From contig NZ_JAAHBQ010000002.1 of assembly GCF_020144665.1 (NCBI RefSeq), positions 1 to 64,000 of the forward strand: 64,000 bases of DNA, given 5' to 3'. Origin of the DNA: Oscillatoria salina IIICB1. GTDB taxonomy: Bacteria; Cyanobacteriota; Cyanobacteriia; Cyanobacteriales; SIO1D9. A program made the translations under genes and the position numbers. The notes below the pieces were generated by a model. The model was not told where the DNA came from. It did no database searches and saw only the letters and a list, made by a program, of their open reading frames with translations. Shown here one piece after another: positions 51,164-64,000 of the stretch (positions within the stretch are counted from its first letter, which is position 1; each line of letters begins with the position of its first letter).

Positions 51164-51448
51164 ATGAAAACACTTCCTAAAGACGCAATTTGTTATCGGA
51201 AAACACCCGTATTTACCCAAGATCAAATCCCCGAAGGCTTTTTGACTCGACATTCGACGAAAAAAGGTATCTGGGGAAAAATTAACGTCGTTTCAGGATC
51301 TCTGCGTTATCGCATTAACGCAGATATACTTGAAGAACATACCCTTACACCCACTAAGTTTGGCATAGTCGAACCAGAAGTTCCGCATCAAGTACAACCC
51401 CTTGGTGAGGTTGAATTTTACGTGGAATTTTACCGCTTACCGAAATAG
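51164..51448 (+). CDS. DUF1971 domain protein (cupin-like)
   Basis: 94 residues covering a full DUF1971 domain: YRKTPVFTQDQIPEGFLTRH at the start, WGKINVVSGSLRYRI in the middle and PEVPHQVQPLGEVEFYVEFYR at the end. The fold is a small cupin related to the N-terminal part of some TehB tellurite-resistance proteins. Here it is free-standing, without a methyltransferase. GGAG lies 12 nt upstream. Function unknown. Confidence 0.85.
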   Translation: MKTLPKDAICYRKTPVFTQDQIPEGFLTRHSTKKGIWGKINVVSGSLRYRINADILEEHTLTPTKFGIVEPEVPHQVQPLGEVEFYVEFYRLPK

Positions 51449-51966
51449 GGAACCCTTGGATTGGGGATTTCAGTGAACAGTCATCAGTTATCAGTAGAGA
51501 GTAGAGATTAGAGACAAGCAAGCAAGAGGGGGTTTTCAGTGAACAGTGAACAGTTATCAGTTGTAAGTTATCAGTTATCCATAGAGAGTGGAGACTAGGG
51601 AGACTTGGGATTGGGGGAGAGGGGGAAGACGGGGGAGACTTAGGAGATAAACTGTTCACTGTTTACTGTTCACTGTTCACTGCTAACTGAACCCAGTCCC
51701 CTCCTCACCAGTCACCAGCCCCCATACTTAAGTAAAAACTCGGAAAAAGGAAACTTAAGACGCGATAAACTCGACAACCAGGAAGGTAGTGGGCGTTTTA
51801 GAGTAGCTAGTTGAAGATTAATGCTAAATTTCTCTGGAATTACTAAAAGCCAAACTGTAGCCAGTAGGCGATCGCATATAGGGCGATTTAAGCATAAATT
51901 CTTTTAACGCCCAACTAACAAGCAGGGTGCAGAGAAAAATAATTTACAAATTTTGAGGTGACTCTG
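51449..51966. other. Repeat-rich spacer before the acidic repeat protein
   Basis: 51470-51720 is a patchwork of CAGTGAACAGT, CAGTTATCAG, GGGAGACTT/GGGGGAGAGGGGG and ACTGTTCACTG units; the CAGTGAACAG and CTGTTCACTG halves can pair. From 51721 to the gene the DNA is ordinary and should hold the promoter; GAGGTG lies 6 nt before the ATG at 51967. I see no ORF here. Confidence 0.6.
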
Positions 51967-56658
<4,692 letters not shown>

Positions 56659-56673
56659 TTCAGTTTGACTGAT

Positions 56674-56713
56674 TAAAAATAGGGGTAACGTTCCGCGTTG
56701 CCCCTATTTTTTT
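56674..56713 (+). terminator. Rho-independent terminator of the acidic repeat protein gene
   Basis: AATAGGGGTAACG pairs with CGTTGCCCCTATT around TTCCG, followed by TTTTT. It begins 16 bp after the stop. Confidence 0.9.
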
Positions 56714-56851
56714 CCCCTTGGTTTACAATAAAAAAAGTCAGGTTAATATGAAAGGTAAAATAAAAAAACACACAAATATTTATGTAGGGGCAGTCCCCCC
56801 GTGGCTGCCCCCTGAAAATTAATTTATAACCAGAATTTACTCAATAATTAA

Positions 56852-58552
56852 ATGAATAAAGAACAACTTTGGTTTAGCGATTTTCGCAATACATTGCCAC
56901 TCACAACAAAGGAAGAAAAATCATTAATTCAATACGTGACTGTAGCTTTAGGGCAACAGCAAAAAAAGGTAAAATTAACTAATAATCTTCAGGAAGATCG
57001 CCAACCTCGTTTAGTATTTCTCTCGCTGAGTGACGGACAAAAAACTGCTAGCGTAATTTTCGGTTCTGGACGTGGAATAACTAAAGCTATTGAGGAAGCT
57101 ATTAGTCAAATTCCTCGTCAACTACAAAATATTAAATGGATTAAACTAGATATTGTCCAAAGTGTTTTTTCTTTATCTCGTTTGAATTTAAAACGACCTT
57201 TATATAAACAAAGAAGTCTTTACGGTTTAGCCTTCGATCGCGAATCTCAAATTGCCTTTTTACCAGAAGAATTATTAACCAATAATTTGTTAAATACAGA
57301 TTTAAATATTCGTCCGCAAAATATTATCAAATATTTAGGAAATGACTCGGAAAAAGCACAAGCATATCAAAGAATATTAGATTCCGATCGCATCCAAATT
57401 TATCGCTTCACCACAACAAGTTTATTTAGCGAAAATAATCAATCTATTTCACTTTATCGCGGTCATCGTTTGTTCGATAAACTTGAACGAGAACAACTTT
57501 TAGCGGCTGCTTTTGATGGTGGTGAATATCTCACTCGCGCAATCGAACCTAACGGCAAATTTGTCTATATTTACCAACCAAAAACTAACAATGTCCCCAA
57601 TAAATATAACATTTTGCGTCATTCTGGGACAATTTATTCGTTGTTAGAATTATACGAAATAACTCAAAATAAGCAATTTTTAGTAACAGCAGAAACCGCG
57701 ATCGCGTTTCTCTTACAAACCTTCCATCCTTACGAAACACCCCAAGGTAAGGTGAAATGCGTTGTTGAAGACGGTTTCGTCAAATTAGGAGGAAATGCGC
57801 TAGCGGCGATCGCCTTATCTAAATACACACAAGTCACTAAAAGTCAAGAGTATTTAGCAATTATTCAAGAATTAGCAACCTGGATGGCAAGCGTACAAAA
57901 CGAAACTGGCGAATTTGTCGTTCACAAACAATCATACCCCGAAGGCAAAGTTAGGTCTTTCCTCTCCGAATATTACCCCGGAGAAGCGATTTTAGCCATG
58001 CTACGGCTTTATCAACTTGACTCTCAAGATAGGTGGTTGGATGTCGCCGCCAATGCTGCTAAATTTTTAATAGAAGTACGCGATCGCGGTTTACCCGACT
58101 CCAAATTACCTCACGATCACTGGCTACTTTACGGCTTAAACGAATTATATCGTCATCGCCCCGAACAATTGTACTTGAATCATAGTTTGAGGTTGGCTCA
58201 CGCGATCGCAGACAAACAAAATGTTAATCCCAGTTATCCCGATTGGCAAGGAAGCTATTACCAACCCCCCAGATCCACACCCACAGCAACCCGCAGCGAA
58301 GGGCTTTATGCAGCCTATCAACTAGCAAAATTTGTCGGCAAAGATGAAGACGCAAAAACCTTTTTAGCAGCCATGAAACGAGGAATTAAATTTCAATTAC
58401 AAACCCAATTTCAAGCAGAATCAGTCTTATATTTGCCAAATCCGCGCCGCGCGATCGGTGGTTTTCATCGTAGTCTGACAAATTTTGAAATTCGCATCGA
58501 CTACATCCAGCATAATATTTCTAGTTTGTTAGGTTTGTATCAAATAATATAA
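56852..58552 (+). CDS. Alpha/alpha-toroid (six-hairpin glycosidase-like) protein
   Basis: 566 residues, no signal peptide. Residues about 1-210 are an uncharacterised domain with SVIFGSGRGITKAIEEAISQI and WIKLDIV, faintly reminiscent of AMMECR1. Residues about 215-566 are helical repeats with aromatic and glycine turns (LRHSGTIYSLLELYEIT, VKLGGNALAAIALSKY, SEYYPGEAILAMLRLY, DHWLLYGLNELYR, TRSEGLYAAYQLAKF), as in alpha/alpha-barrel glycosidases or lanthionine-cyclase-like proteins. HDHW and the RHSG/GEA motifs could line an active site. It follows the acidic repeat gene after a terminator and is probably its own unit. Substrate and reaction are unknown. Confidence 0.65.
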   Translation: MNKEQLWFSDFRNTLPLTTKEEKSLIQYVTVALGQQQKKVKLTNNLQEDRQPRLVFLSLSDGQKTASVIFGSGRGITKAIEEAISQIPRQLQNIKWIKLDIVQSVFSLSRLNLKRPLYKQRSLYGLAFDRESQIAFLPEELLTNNLLNTDLNIRPQNIIKYLGNDSEKAQAYQRILDSDRIQIYRFTTTSLFSENNQSISLYRGHRLFDKLEREQLLAAAFDGGEYLTRAIEPNGKFVYIYQPKTNNVPNKYNILRHSGTIYSLLELYEITQNKQFLVTAETAIAFLLQTFHPYETPQGKVKCVVEDGFVKLGGNALAAIALSKYTQVTKSQEYLAIIQELATWMASVQNETGEFVVHKQSYPEGKVRSFLSEYYPGEAILAMLRLYQLDSQDRWLDVAANAAKFLIEVRDRGLPDSKLPHDHWLLYGLNELYRHRPEQLYLNHSLRLAHAIADKQNVNPSYPDWQGSYYQPPRSTPTATRSEGLYAAYQLAKFVGKDEDAKTFLAAMKRGIKFQLQTQFQAESVLYLPNPRRAIGGFHRSLTNFEIRIDYIQHNISSLLGLYQII

Positions 58553-58885
58553 TTCGTTCCCTGGCTCTGCCGGGGAATGAGATCGGGAGGCTCCGCCTCC
58601 ATTCCCTGGCTCCGCCGGAGAATGAGATCCGGAGGCTAACTCGTTCCCTGGCTCTGCCGGGGAATGAGATAAGGAGGCTCCGCCTCCATGGCAATCAAGG
58701 CAGAGCCTTGGGGTGGCGTACCCAGGCGGAGCCTAGGTACGAGAGTTTCTTTAGGGTGGCGTACCCAGGCGGAGCCTAGGTACGAGAGTTTCTTTGGGGT
58801 GGCGTACCCAGGCGGAGCCTAGGTAACGCGGAGGGAGGGGAGCAGTCAAATTTGTCTTCTTATCTGGCTGGAGCCTAGGAATGAG
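58553..58885. repeat. Repeat-packed spacer with a relic of the 396-bp element
   Basis: Three copies of a CGTTCCCTGGCTCTGCCGGGGAATGAGAT-like unit (58556-58670) alternate with GGAGGCTCCGCCTCC palindromes. Then come 2.7 tandem copies of a 43-bp unit beginning GGGTGGCGTACCCAGGCGGA at 58711, 58754 and 58797. The third copy is cut at 58824 and followed by AACGCGGAGGGAGGGGAGCA GTCAAATT (58825-58852), which matches the right end of the mobile element in 27 of 28 bases. No ORF. Confidence 0.8.
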
Positions 58886-59182
58886 ATGAAAATTTTAGAT
58901 TACTTGCTATCCAAAAATCCTCGCGAATTTGATTATCAGTATAAACAGAATGCTTTCTTAGCTCTCACTTATTTACTCACCTTTAGTGAAGATGACAATA
59001 GCTTTTGCCAAATCGATTCGTTAGAAAGGAAAAAAGCACAACAAGTAATTGAGATTTTCAATGACGAAAGAATTATTTTAGTACAAGTAAGTCGAGAGAT
59101 TAGTCTTAATCAGCATTTTCAACAACTAATTGAAGGAACTGCTCAAGAAGATGATATGGAAAATCTTATCCAAGCTGGTTAA
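58886..59182 (+). CDS. Hypothetical protein, 98 aa
   Basis: 98 residues, soluble and mostly helical (MKILDYLLSKNPREFDYQYK, NAFLALTYLLTF, KKAQQVIEIFNDERIILVQV) with an acidic tail. The start overlaps the AATGAGATG end of the upstream repeats. I recognise no family. It has normal codon use and an uninterrupted frame, but expression is not otherwise supported; it faces the radical-SAM gene. Confidence 0.5.
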   Translation: MKILDYLLSKNPREFDYQYKQNAFLALTYLLTFSEDDNSFCQIDSLERKKAQQVIEIFNDERIILVQVSREISLNQHFQQLIEGTAQEDDMENLIQAG

Positions 59183-59251
59183 ATCTTATGAATTAACCAA
59201 GAAACAATTTAATTACAAAAGCTTTTTTAGGAAATAACCCAGAACTTAATT

Positions 59252-59851
59252 TTAGCCTAACTTACCTCGAAAACCAGTAATAATCCGGCTGCCATCTTTG
59301 AGGATATGAACCTCGATTTGGTCGCTTGCCCAACTAATTTTATCTTCAAAAGCAGGATTAAAGATGTGTATTTTTTGATTCCGAGAAGATACGGGAGAAT
59401 CAGGGGAATTAATCGCTAAAGATTCTACATAAGGTCCGTCGATGAGAATGTCTAACTGGGCGAGTAATTTTTCTGCGCCGGGAGGGGCTTTTGGCGATCG
59501 CAACTCGGCTAAAGTAAATCCGGTGAAAGACATTACATTTAAGCCTTTTGCTTTAAGTTTTGCGGCTAATTCTGCTAAAGCTGTTGCTTGCCAAAAAGGT
59601 TCGCCCCCGGAAAAGGTTACGCCTTGATTGTTAGAATTGCTGAGGATTTTTTCGGCAAGTTCTTCAACAGAAAATAACTGATTAATTTCAAATGACCAAG
59701 ATTGAGTATTAAAGCATCCTAAACATTCTCGCGCACATCCTTGCAGCCACACAACTGCACGACAACCGGGTCCGTTGACTTCTGATTCATCAACATAACC
59801 CATAACATTTAGATAGCCAGGAGGAATTTCCGGAAGGGTAGGATTGCTCAT
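59252..59851 (-). CDS. Radical SAM 4Fe-4S protein, NrdG-like activase family
   Basis: 199 residues. The SAM-cluster motif is C39-x3-C43-x2-C46 (QGCARECLGCFN), followed by VTFSGGEPFWQ (SAM-binding GGE) and DILIDGPYVESL, all as in anaerobic ribonucleotide reductase activases (NrdG) and related glycyl-radical activators. No NrdD partner is next to it, so the target is open. It starts 17 bp after the stop of the nitronate monooxygenase-like gene and is probably co-transcribed. Confidence 0.85.
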   Translation of the reverse strand: MSNPTLPEIPPGYLNVMGYVDESEVNGPGCRAVVWLQGCARECLGCFNTQSWSFEINQLFSVEELAEKILSNSNNQGVTFSGGEPFWQATALAELAAKLKAKGLNVMSFTGFTLAELRSPKAPPGAEKLLAQLDILIDGPYVESLAINSPDSPVSSRNQKIHIFNPAFEDKISWASDQIEVHILKDGSRIITGFRGKLG

Positions 59852-59868
59852 TTTGCTTATTTTTCCTC

Positions 59869-60969
59869 TCAGTTATTGTCAGTTAGTTCTGCCATCAATT
59901 CTGCCACAGACATCATTTTTTGGCTACGTCCGGCGTTAGAACCCGCAAAGATTAAACCATTGTCTACATTGCCACGAACGGCATTATCTAAAGCTTGAAT
60001 AATACAGTAGGTTTCTTGGGAATCTCGACAGCGACAAGTGTGCAAACAGTTAGCAAGACAGCGTTTTTCGAGATCGGGGGAATTGGCGATCGCTTTTTCG
60101 GCAAAGGCATTTTTTAAAGCCCGCCCCGGCATTCCTACGGGACTGGGGACGATTACGACATCTTCTGGAGTAGCATGAAGATGAAATTCTTTGTAGCGAA
60201 TATCTGCGTCGCATTCATGAGTGGTAATAAAGCGAGTGCCAATTTGTACGCCACTTGCTCCCAAGGCTAACACGCGATCGATATCTGTGCGATCCCAAAC
60301 ACCGCCAGCCGCAATGATGGGAATATTTACGCCAAGTTCGTCACGCAAATATTTAACTAATTGGGGAATAATTTGTGCGTCGGAAAAAGCCGGATTTGCT
60401 AATTCTTCTTTTTTAACTCCTAAATGTCCCCCGGCGGTTTGAGGATTTTCGACAATAAAAGCATCAGGAAGCCGTTGGTGGTGACGTTCCCAACGCCGAC
60501 AAATCAATTTCGCCGCGCGATCGCTAGAAATAATTGGTACTAAGGCAACATCGGGATAATTAGCTGTATATTCTGGCAAATTCATCGGTAAACCTGCACC
60601 AGAAATAATCAAATTTGCCCCATTTTCCGCAGCAGTACGAACTAATGTTTCGTAGTCTCGCGCTGCCACCATTATATTAACACCAATAATTCCATTAGGA
60701 CTCAAGAGACGCGCTTTTTTCAGTTCGTCAATTAAAGCTAAACGATTAGCTGCAAAAAACTTTTCTTGTCTCTGTTTAACATTTTTTTCTTGACGGTCGA
60801 AGTAAGGCGATTTTAATCCTAAACCTACGGCTGAAATTACCCCAATTCCGCCAGCGTTAGCAACTGCACTCGCTAAATTCGCACCAGAAATTCTAATTCC
60901 CATTCCTCCTTGAATAATTGGATATTTGGGAGTATATTTGCCGATGCGAAGAGTTGTAAGAGTTTTCAT
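59869..60969 (-). CDS. Nitronate monooxygenase-like FMN enzyme
   Basis: 366 residues with the TIM-barrel FMN family features: PIIQGGMGIRISGANLASAVANAGGIGVIS at the N-terminus, NLIISGAGLPMN, VPIISSDRAAK, IPIIAAGGVWDRTDIDRVLALGASGVQIGTRF (phosphate-binding GG and GA-GVQ). It matches the 2-nitropropane dioxygenase/nitronate monooxygenase family and the related PfaD/FabK-like enzymes. A C-terminal cysteine-rich segment (CLANCLHTCRCRDSQETYC) is unusual for simple nitronate oxygenases and could bind a metal or Fe-S cluster. Precise reaction uncertain. Confidence 0.85.
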   Translation of the reverse strand: MKTLTTLRIGKYTPKYPIIQGGMGIRISGANLASAVANAGGIGVISAVGLGLKSPYFDRQEKNVKQRQEKFFAANRLALIDELKKARLLSPNGIIGVNIMVAARDYETLVRTAAENGANLIISGAGLPMNLPEYTANYPDVALVPIISSDRAAKLICRRWERHHQRLPDAFIVENPQTAGGHLGVKKEELANPAFSDAQIIPQLVKYLRDELGVNIPIIAAGGVWDRTDIDRVLALGASGVQIGTRFITTHECDADIRYKEFHLHATPEDVVIVPSPVGMPGRALKNAFAEKAIANSPDLEKRCLANCLHTCRCRDSQETYCIIQALDNAVRGNVDNGLIFAGSNAGRSQKMMSVAELMAELTDNN

Positions 60970-61108
60970 GTTTTGCCTTTCTCTACTGGAGAACTGATTT
61001 TTTTAGATTGGATTTTGGCGTGCTTGGTGGCATTATTAAACTACAACCAAGTTGGCAGAGAATTCAGGCAAATTTTCTTTGACGCTGAATTCTTCTCGAT
61101 CGCCTAAG

Positions 61109-62494
61109 CTAAATAGCTTTGGAAAATTTTTCTACTTGTTTGTGTTGCAAGTAACTGTCAAACACAGAAGCAATATTCCGAATTAATAAACGCCCTCTAG
61201 CTGTGACGACAATACTATGGGGAAATAGTTCGACTAAGCCATCGTTTGCTAATAAGGATAGTCTCACTAATTCTTCGGCGAAATAAGTATCAAAGTCGAG
61301 ATGATATCGGGTCTCAAATTCAGATTTATCTAACTGAAATTGACACATTAATTCCATAATTACCGCACGACGAATGAGGTCGTCCCGATGCAAATTTACT
61401 CCTTTTTCTAAAGGTAAAATTTCACTATCGATGGCTTGGTAGTAGTCTTTTAAACGCTTGTTATTTTGAGCGTACACTGTTTGTAACATACTAATCGAAC
61501 TAATGCCAAATCCAAATAAATCTGATTCGGGTTTTGTCGTGTAACCTTGGAAATTCCGGTGTAGCTTTCCTTCCCGTTGCGCGATCGCTAGTTCATCGTT
61601 TGGTTTAGCAAAGTGATCCATGCCAATAAAAACATAACCTTTTTCGGTTAATTCATCAATGGTAAAATGAAAAATATCTAGTTTTTCTTGGGCTTTGGGT
61701 AATGCTTCTTGAGGAATGCGTCTTTGTACTGGTTTTAACCAGGGAACGTAAGCAAAATTAAAGACGGCAATGCGATCGGGATTGAGTTTAATTGTCTTTT
61801 GAATTGTGTCTGTAAATGTGGCTAAGTTTTGGTATGGTAAGCCATAAATTAAATCAACATTTACGCTTTCAAATCCTACTTCTCGAATCCATTCCATGAC
61901 TTGAAATAGCATGGTTTCTGATTGAATTCGATTGATTGCTGCTTGGACTTGAGGATTAAAGTCTTGAATGCCAAAACTAATCCGATTAAAGCCTAAATCT
62001 TTCAGCAAAAGAAGATAATTTTTGTCTACATTTTTGGGATTAATTTCAATGGAAATTTCTGCGCGATCGCTGAAGTTAAAATTTTCGTTAAGAATTGTCC
62101 ATAATTTCTCAACTTGATCTAAGTTTAAATAATTTGGTGTACCGCCACCCCAATGTAGTTGCTCGACTTGACGTTTGGGGTCGATTTCCGAAGCAACTTT
62201 GGTGATATTTTTGGCAATATAGTTTAAGTAAGGATCGACAACTTCTTTGCGTTGGGTAATAATTGTATTGCAGCCACAAAAGTAGCAAGGTGATTCACAA
62301 AAAGGAATGTGACAGTAGAGAGAAAGTGGTATATTTTGAGAATTTCCTGCTGCGATCGCGTTGTGAAAGTCAGTTTCAGTAAAGTTCTCTTTTAATTCTG
62401 TAGCAGGTGGATAGCTAGTATAACGAGGTAGTGGTTTGTCATATTTGATGAGTAAATCTGAATCGAATTTTACTTTCTGGGACAAAAGTTTCAT
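61109..62494 (-). CDS. hemN: Oxygen-independent coproporphyrinogen III oxidase
   Basis: 461 residues, the usual HemN length. Radical-SAM motif C66-x3-C70-x2-C73-x-C75 (HIPFCESPCYFCGC) with the adjacent aromatic Y60/H62; GGGTPNYL follows; late DDLIRRAVIMELMC is typical of the HemN C-terminal domain. HemN decarboxylates coproporphyrinogen III to protoporphyrinogen IX without oxygen. It follows the heme oxygenase gene after 243 bp on the same strand. In Synechocystis the homologues chlA(II)-ho2-hemN are induced together at low oxygen, which fits this grouping. Confidence 0.95.
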   Translation of the reverse strand: MKLLSQKVKFDSDLLIKYDKPLPRYTSYPPATELKENFTETDFHNAIAAGNSQNIPLSLYCHIPFCESPCYFCGCNTIITQRKEVVDPYLNYIAKNITKVASEIDPKRQVEQLHWGGGTPNYLNLDQVEKLWTILNENFNFSDRAEISIEINPKNVDKNYLLLLKDLGFNRISFGIQDFNPQVQAAINRIQSETMLFQVMEWIREVGFESVNVDLIYGLPYQNLATFTDTIQKTIKLNPDRIAVFNFAYVPWLKPVQRRIPQEALPKAQEKLDIFHFTIDELTEKGYVFIGMDHFAKPNDELAIAQREGKLHRNFQGYTTKPESDLFGFGISSISMLQTVYAQNNKRLKDYYQAIDSEILPLEKGVNLHRDDLIRRAVIMELMCQFQLDKSEFETRYHLDFDTYFAEELVRLSLLANDGLVELFPHSIVVTARGRLLIRNIASVFDSYLQHKQVEKFSKAI

Positions 62495-62597
62495 CTTCTA
62501 AATTACCTTTGGCTAAGAAAAAAAGAGAACAAAAATCTGGCTTGTGTCGCTAAGTAATTAAAATGACAAGCGACAGTTAACTTATCGAGGATATTTA

Positions 62598-62690
62598 CAA
62601 CTATCCGAAAATATGTTAAATACTGAAAAAATTTGGCTTTTATCTGGATTTACAAACAGAGTTTGTCTCAAAGTAATTTTCGGATAGTTG
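62598..62690 (-). promoter_or_regulatory. 15-bp perfect inverted repeat between heme oxygenase and hemN
   Basis: CAACTATCCGAAAAT (62598-62612) and ATTTTCGGATAGTTG (62676-62690) are perfect inverted copies 63 nt apart, with a small inner hairpin ACAAAC-AGA-GTTTGT. It lies between the ho stop and hemN start. It could be a processing hairpin, a regulator site pair or a short repeat pair. Confidence 0.6.
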
Positions 62691-62737
62691 CTTGATTTTT
62701 ATTGACAAAATCAATTAATTATGCTTGCCTATTTTGT

Positions 62738-63466
62738 CTAGGCATTAACTAATTCTTCTGAGGTACTTCCCGGTCGATTTTGATTGACAATTGCCTCAAA
62801 TACATCTGGATCGAGTGAAGCTTTCACATCTGCTTCTAGCTCGTGCATAACATTACGATTGAGCGTAAAAACATAATTTGCTTCATCAACAATTTTTTGC
62901 ACCATTGCTTCATCAACAGGTAGTGAATCCAAGGCTTGGCGGTACTTTTGCTTAAAGTCTCGCTTCGCTTCTACCGTAGGAATCTGGTCAAATTCATAAA
63001 ATTTAGTTCCCCGATCTAAAGGTAAATCGAGTGCTGAACGCACAATATTTCTTAATCCTTGTCCTCCGGAAAGATCGCCTAAATACCGCACGTAGGAATG
63101 AGCGACTAAAAGTGCAGGTTCGGTGTTAGCTATGTGATGAATATGGTTTACATAAGCTTTTCCGGCTTCAGCAGCACTAATTAAATTTTGCCAGTTATTA
63201 CCATAATAAAAGGCTAAATCTGCTTCTAAATTAGCTTGGCGGTTTAATTCGGGAAAGTAAATTAAACTAACTACGGGATGCTGGGAATGACGTAGTAGTT
63301 CTTCTTCTAAAGCATTATAAACAAAATACAAATTTCCCAATAATTTCTGGAAGGATTGTTTGGTAACAATTCCTTTGAGGAAACATTTCATAAATGCCGT
63401 ATTTTCGGCGGCTGTATGAGACTCTTTTGTTCCTGCTCGTAGGCTGATAGCGAGATTATTACTCAT
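62738..63466 (-). CDS. Heme oxygenase (biliverdin-forming)
   Basis: 242 residues. The N-terminal proximal-His region RAGTKESHTAAENTAFM carries H17; the distal helix SYVRYLGDLSGGQGLRNIV is the family signature. Heme oxygenase opens heme to biliverdin IXalpha, iron and CO with ferredoxin, supplying phycobilins. Length fits plant/cyanobacterial HO1/HO2. Because it is next to hemN and acsF it likely corresponds to the low-oxygen HO2 isoform; this is by synteny only. The start is unambiguous. Confidence 0.94.
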   Translation of the reverse strand: MSNNLAISLRAGTKESHTAAENTAFMKCFLKGIVTKQSFQKLLGNLYFVYNALEEELLRHSQHPVVSLIYFPELNRQANLEADLAFYYGNNWQNLISAAEAGKAYVNHIHHIANTEPALLVAHSYVRYLGDLSGGQGLRNIVRSALDLPLDRGTKFYEFDQIPTVEAKRDFKQKYRQALDSLPVDEAMVQKIVDEANYVFTLNRNVMHELEADVKASLDPDVFEAIVNQNRPGSTSEELVNA

Positions 63467-63746
63467 GCTAAATTCCTCATCAAAACAGTATCGGAGGTCT
63501 GGCGATCGCGTTTTCTCGCGAACCTCCTTTGATAACTGTATAGTGATTAAAGGATTTTGGGAAGTAACTTATCATAACTTAACAAACGTGGTTGCGGTGT
63601 AGCTGACGTAAAAAAGCCGCAAATTCAAGCAGAATCGGGTTTGGTTGACTCAAAAGAAAATTATTAGCGATCGGGTCTTGCATTGATTCTCCGAACCATG
63701 TATAACTGAATAGTTATCAAAAGTTGTAACAGGGATTCAAATACTC
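63467..63746. promoter_or_regulatory. Divergent intergenic region between heme oxygenase and acsF
   Basis: 280 bp without ORF that must carry the promoters of both ho-hemN and acsF. One GCGATCGC octamer lies near 63504. I could not assign convincing -35/-10 boxes or a MarR-type palindrome by eye. In Synechocystis the MarR-type activator ChlR controls the homologous low-oxygen genes. Confidence 0.45.
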
Positions 63747-64000
63747 ATGGTTACTGCTCCCCCTCCAGTAAAAACCGCAGAAGTCAATTCAGAAATTCAA
63801 GAAACAGCACTTACACCGAGATTTTACATCACCGACTTTGAAGCGGCAGCGAACTTAGATCTCTCGGCTCGACAAAACGATTTAGAAGTGATGTTAAACG
63901 AAATGCGGGCAGATTATAACCGCTATCACTTTGTCCGCGATGACCAGTTTAAACAGACTTGGGAGCATATCGACGCAGAAACTCGTTCGGCGTTCAAAGA
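63747..64000 (+). CDS. acsF: Mg-protoporphyrin IX monomethyl ester oxidative cyclase (partial, window edge)
   Basis: The first 84 codons are present: MVTAPPPVKTAEVNSEIQET, then LTPRFYITDFEAAANLDLSA, LEVMLNEMRADYNRYHFVR. This is the conserved N-terminus of AcsF/ChlA, the diiron enzyme that forms the isocyclic ring of protochlorophyllide. The diiron EExRH region lies beyond the window. Divergence from ho-hemN matches the second, low-oxygen isoform (ChlA-II) clusters, but isoform cannot be told from this fragment. Confidence 0.92.
   Translation, partial: MVTAPPPVKTAEVNSEIQETALTPRFYITDFEAAANLDLSARQNDLEVMLNEMRADYNRYHFVRDDQFKQTWEHIDAETRSAFK

Noticed and set aside
58553..58824. Possible CRISPR array
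   Set aside because: The 43-bp units are directly tandem without variable spacers and the other units are GC-rich palindromes; no cas genes lie nearby.
61060..61092. GAATTCAG / CTGAATTC inverted repeat after hemN as a terminator
   Set aside because: Only 8 bp with an 18-nt loop and no T-run; could be chance.

Overview
The window is cyanobacterial chromosome. The evidence is the many GCGATCGC (HIP1-type) octamers, short dispersed cyanobacterial repeats (GGGGATT/CCAATCCCC runs, GTAGAGACGTTGC-GCAACGTCTCTA hairpins), a tetrapyrrole cluster (acsF, heme oxygenase, hemN), a zinc-ribbon Ser/Thr kinase and pentapeptide-repeat proteins. Genus cannot be fixed from sequence alone.

Left third (1-31 kb, almost all minus strand): a polymorphic-toxin / Rhs island. 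Its core is a single ORF of about 6,950 residues (10025-30886). It runs from N-terminal PA14, DUF4114 and Calx-beta domains through a very long array of pre-peptidase-C-like beta modules, a von Willebrand A domain nested in an SdrD_B-like domain, about nine Ig/cadherin-like repeats and an Rhs/YD shell, and ends in a NucA/NucB-type DNase tip. A SUKH (SMI1/KNR4) immunity gene follows 23 bp downstream. Beyond it lie a displaced orphan NucA/NucB tip, frameshifted inside its DEYP motif, and a SUKH-HEAT fusion. Next come a 66-aa cyanobacterial protein, a second Rhs core that has lost its N-terminal half and carries a different tip, a TPR protein placed like an immunity gene, and a fragment of another giant protein at the window edge. 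Long near-identical direct repeats (about 1.48 kb and 118 bp) link the modules and fit shuffling by homologous recombination.

Middle (31-51.5 kb): a scar region with a 396-bp IS200/IS605-type non-autonomous element (a second copy with one mismatch lies at 48.1-48.5 kb) and a DUF3854 relic; a kinase with Asn in place of the HRD aspartate; pentapeptide protein; ilvD; an FtsX/MacB-type permease with its HlyD-type adaptor; a secreted TPR protein; a response regulator; a type IIA topoisomerase A subunit; an ABC-F ATPase; a small papain-fold toxin/immunity-like pair; a Tat-exported aldo/keto reductase whose Shine-Dalgarno seems to be supplied by the mobile element; a small secreted protein; an ABC-2 exporter pair; and a DUF1971 protein.

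Right part (51.5-64 kb): a 1,564-residue secreted, probably Ca-binding, acidic repeat protein with hexanucleotide-encoded Gly-Asp tracts, a Thr-Asp-Asp-Gly tract, cadherin-like domains and an RTX-like C-terminus; an alpha/alpha-toroid protein; a repeat-rich spacer; a radical-SAM activase-like gene with a nitronate monooxygenase-like gene; then hemN and heme oxygenase divergent from acsF (cut by the window end), a grouping known from the low-oxygen chlA(II)-ho2-hemN set of cyanobacteria. No rRNA, tRNA or CRISPR array was recognised.
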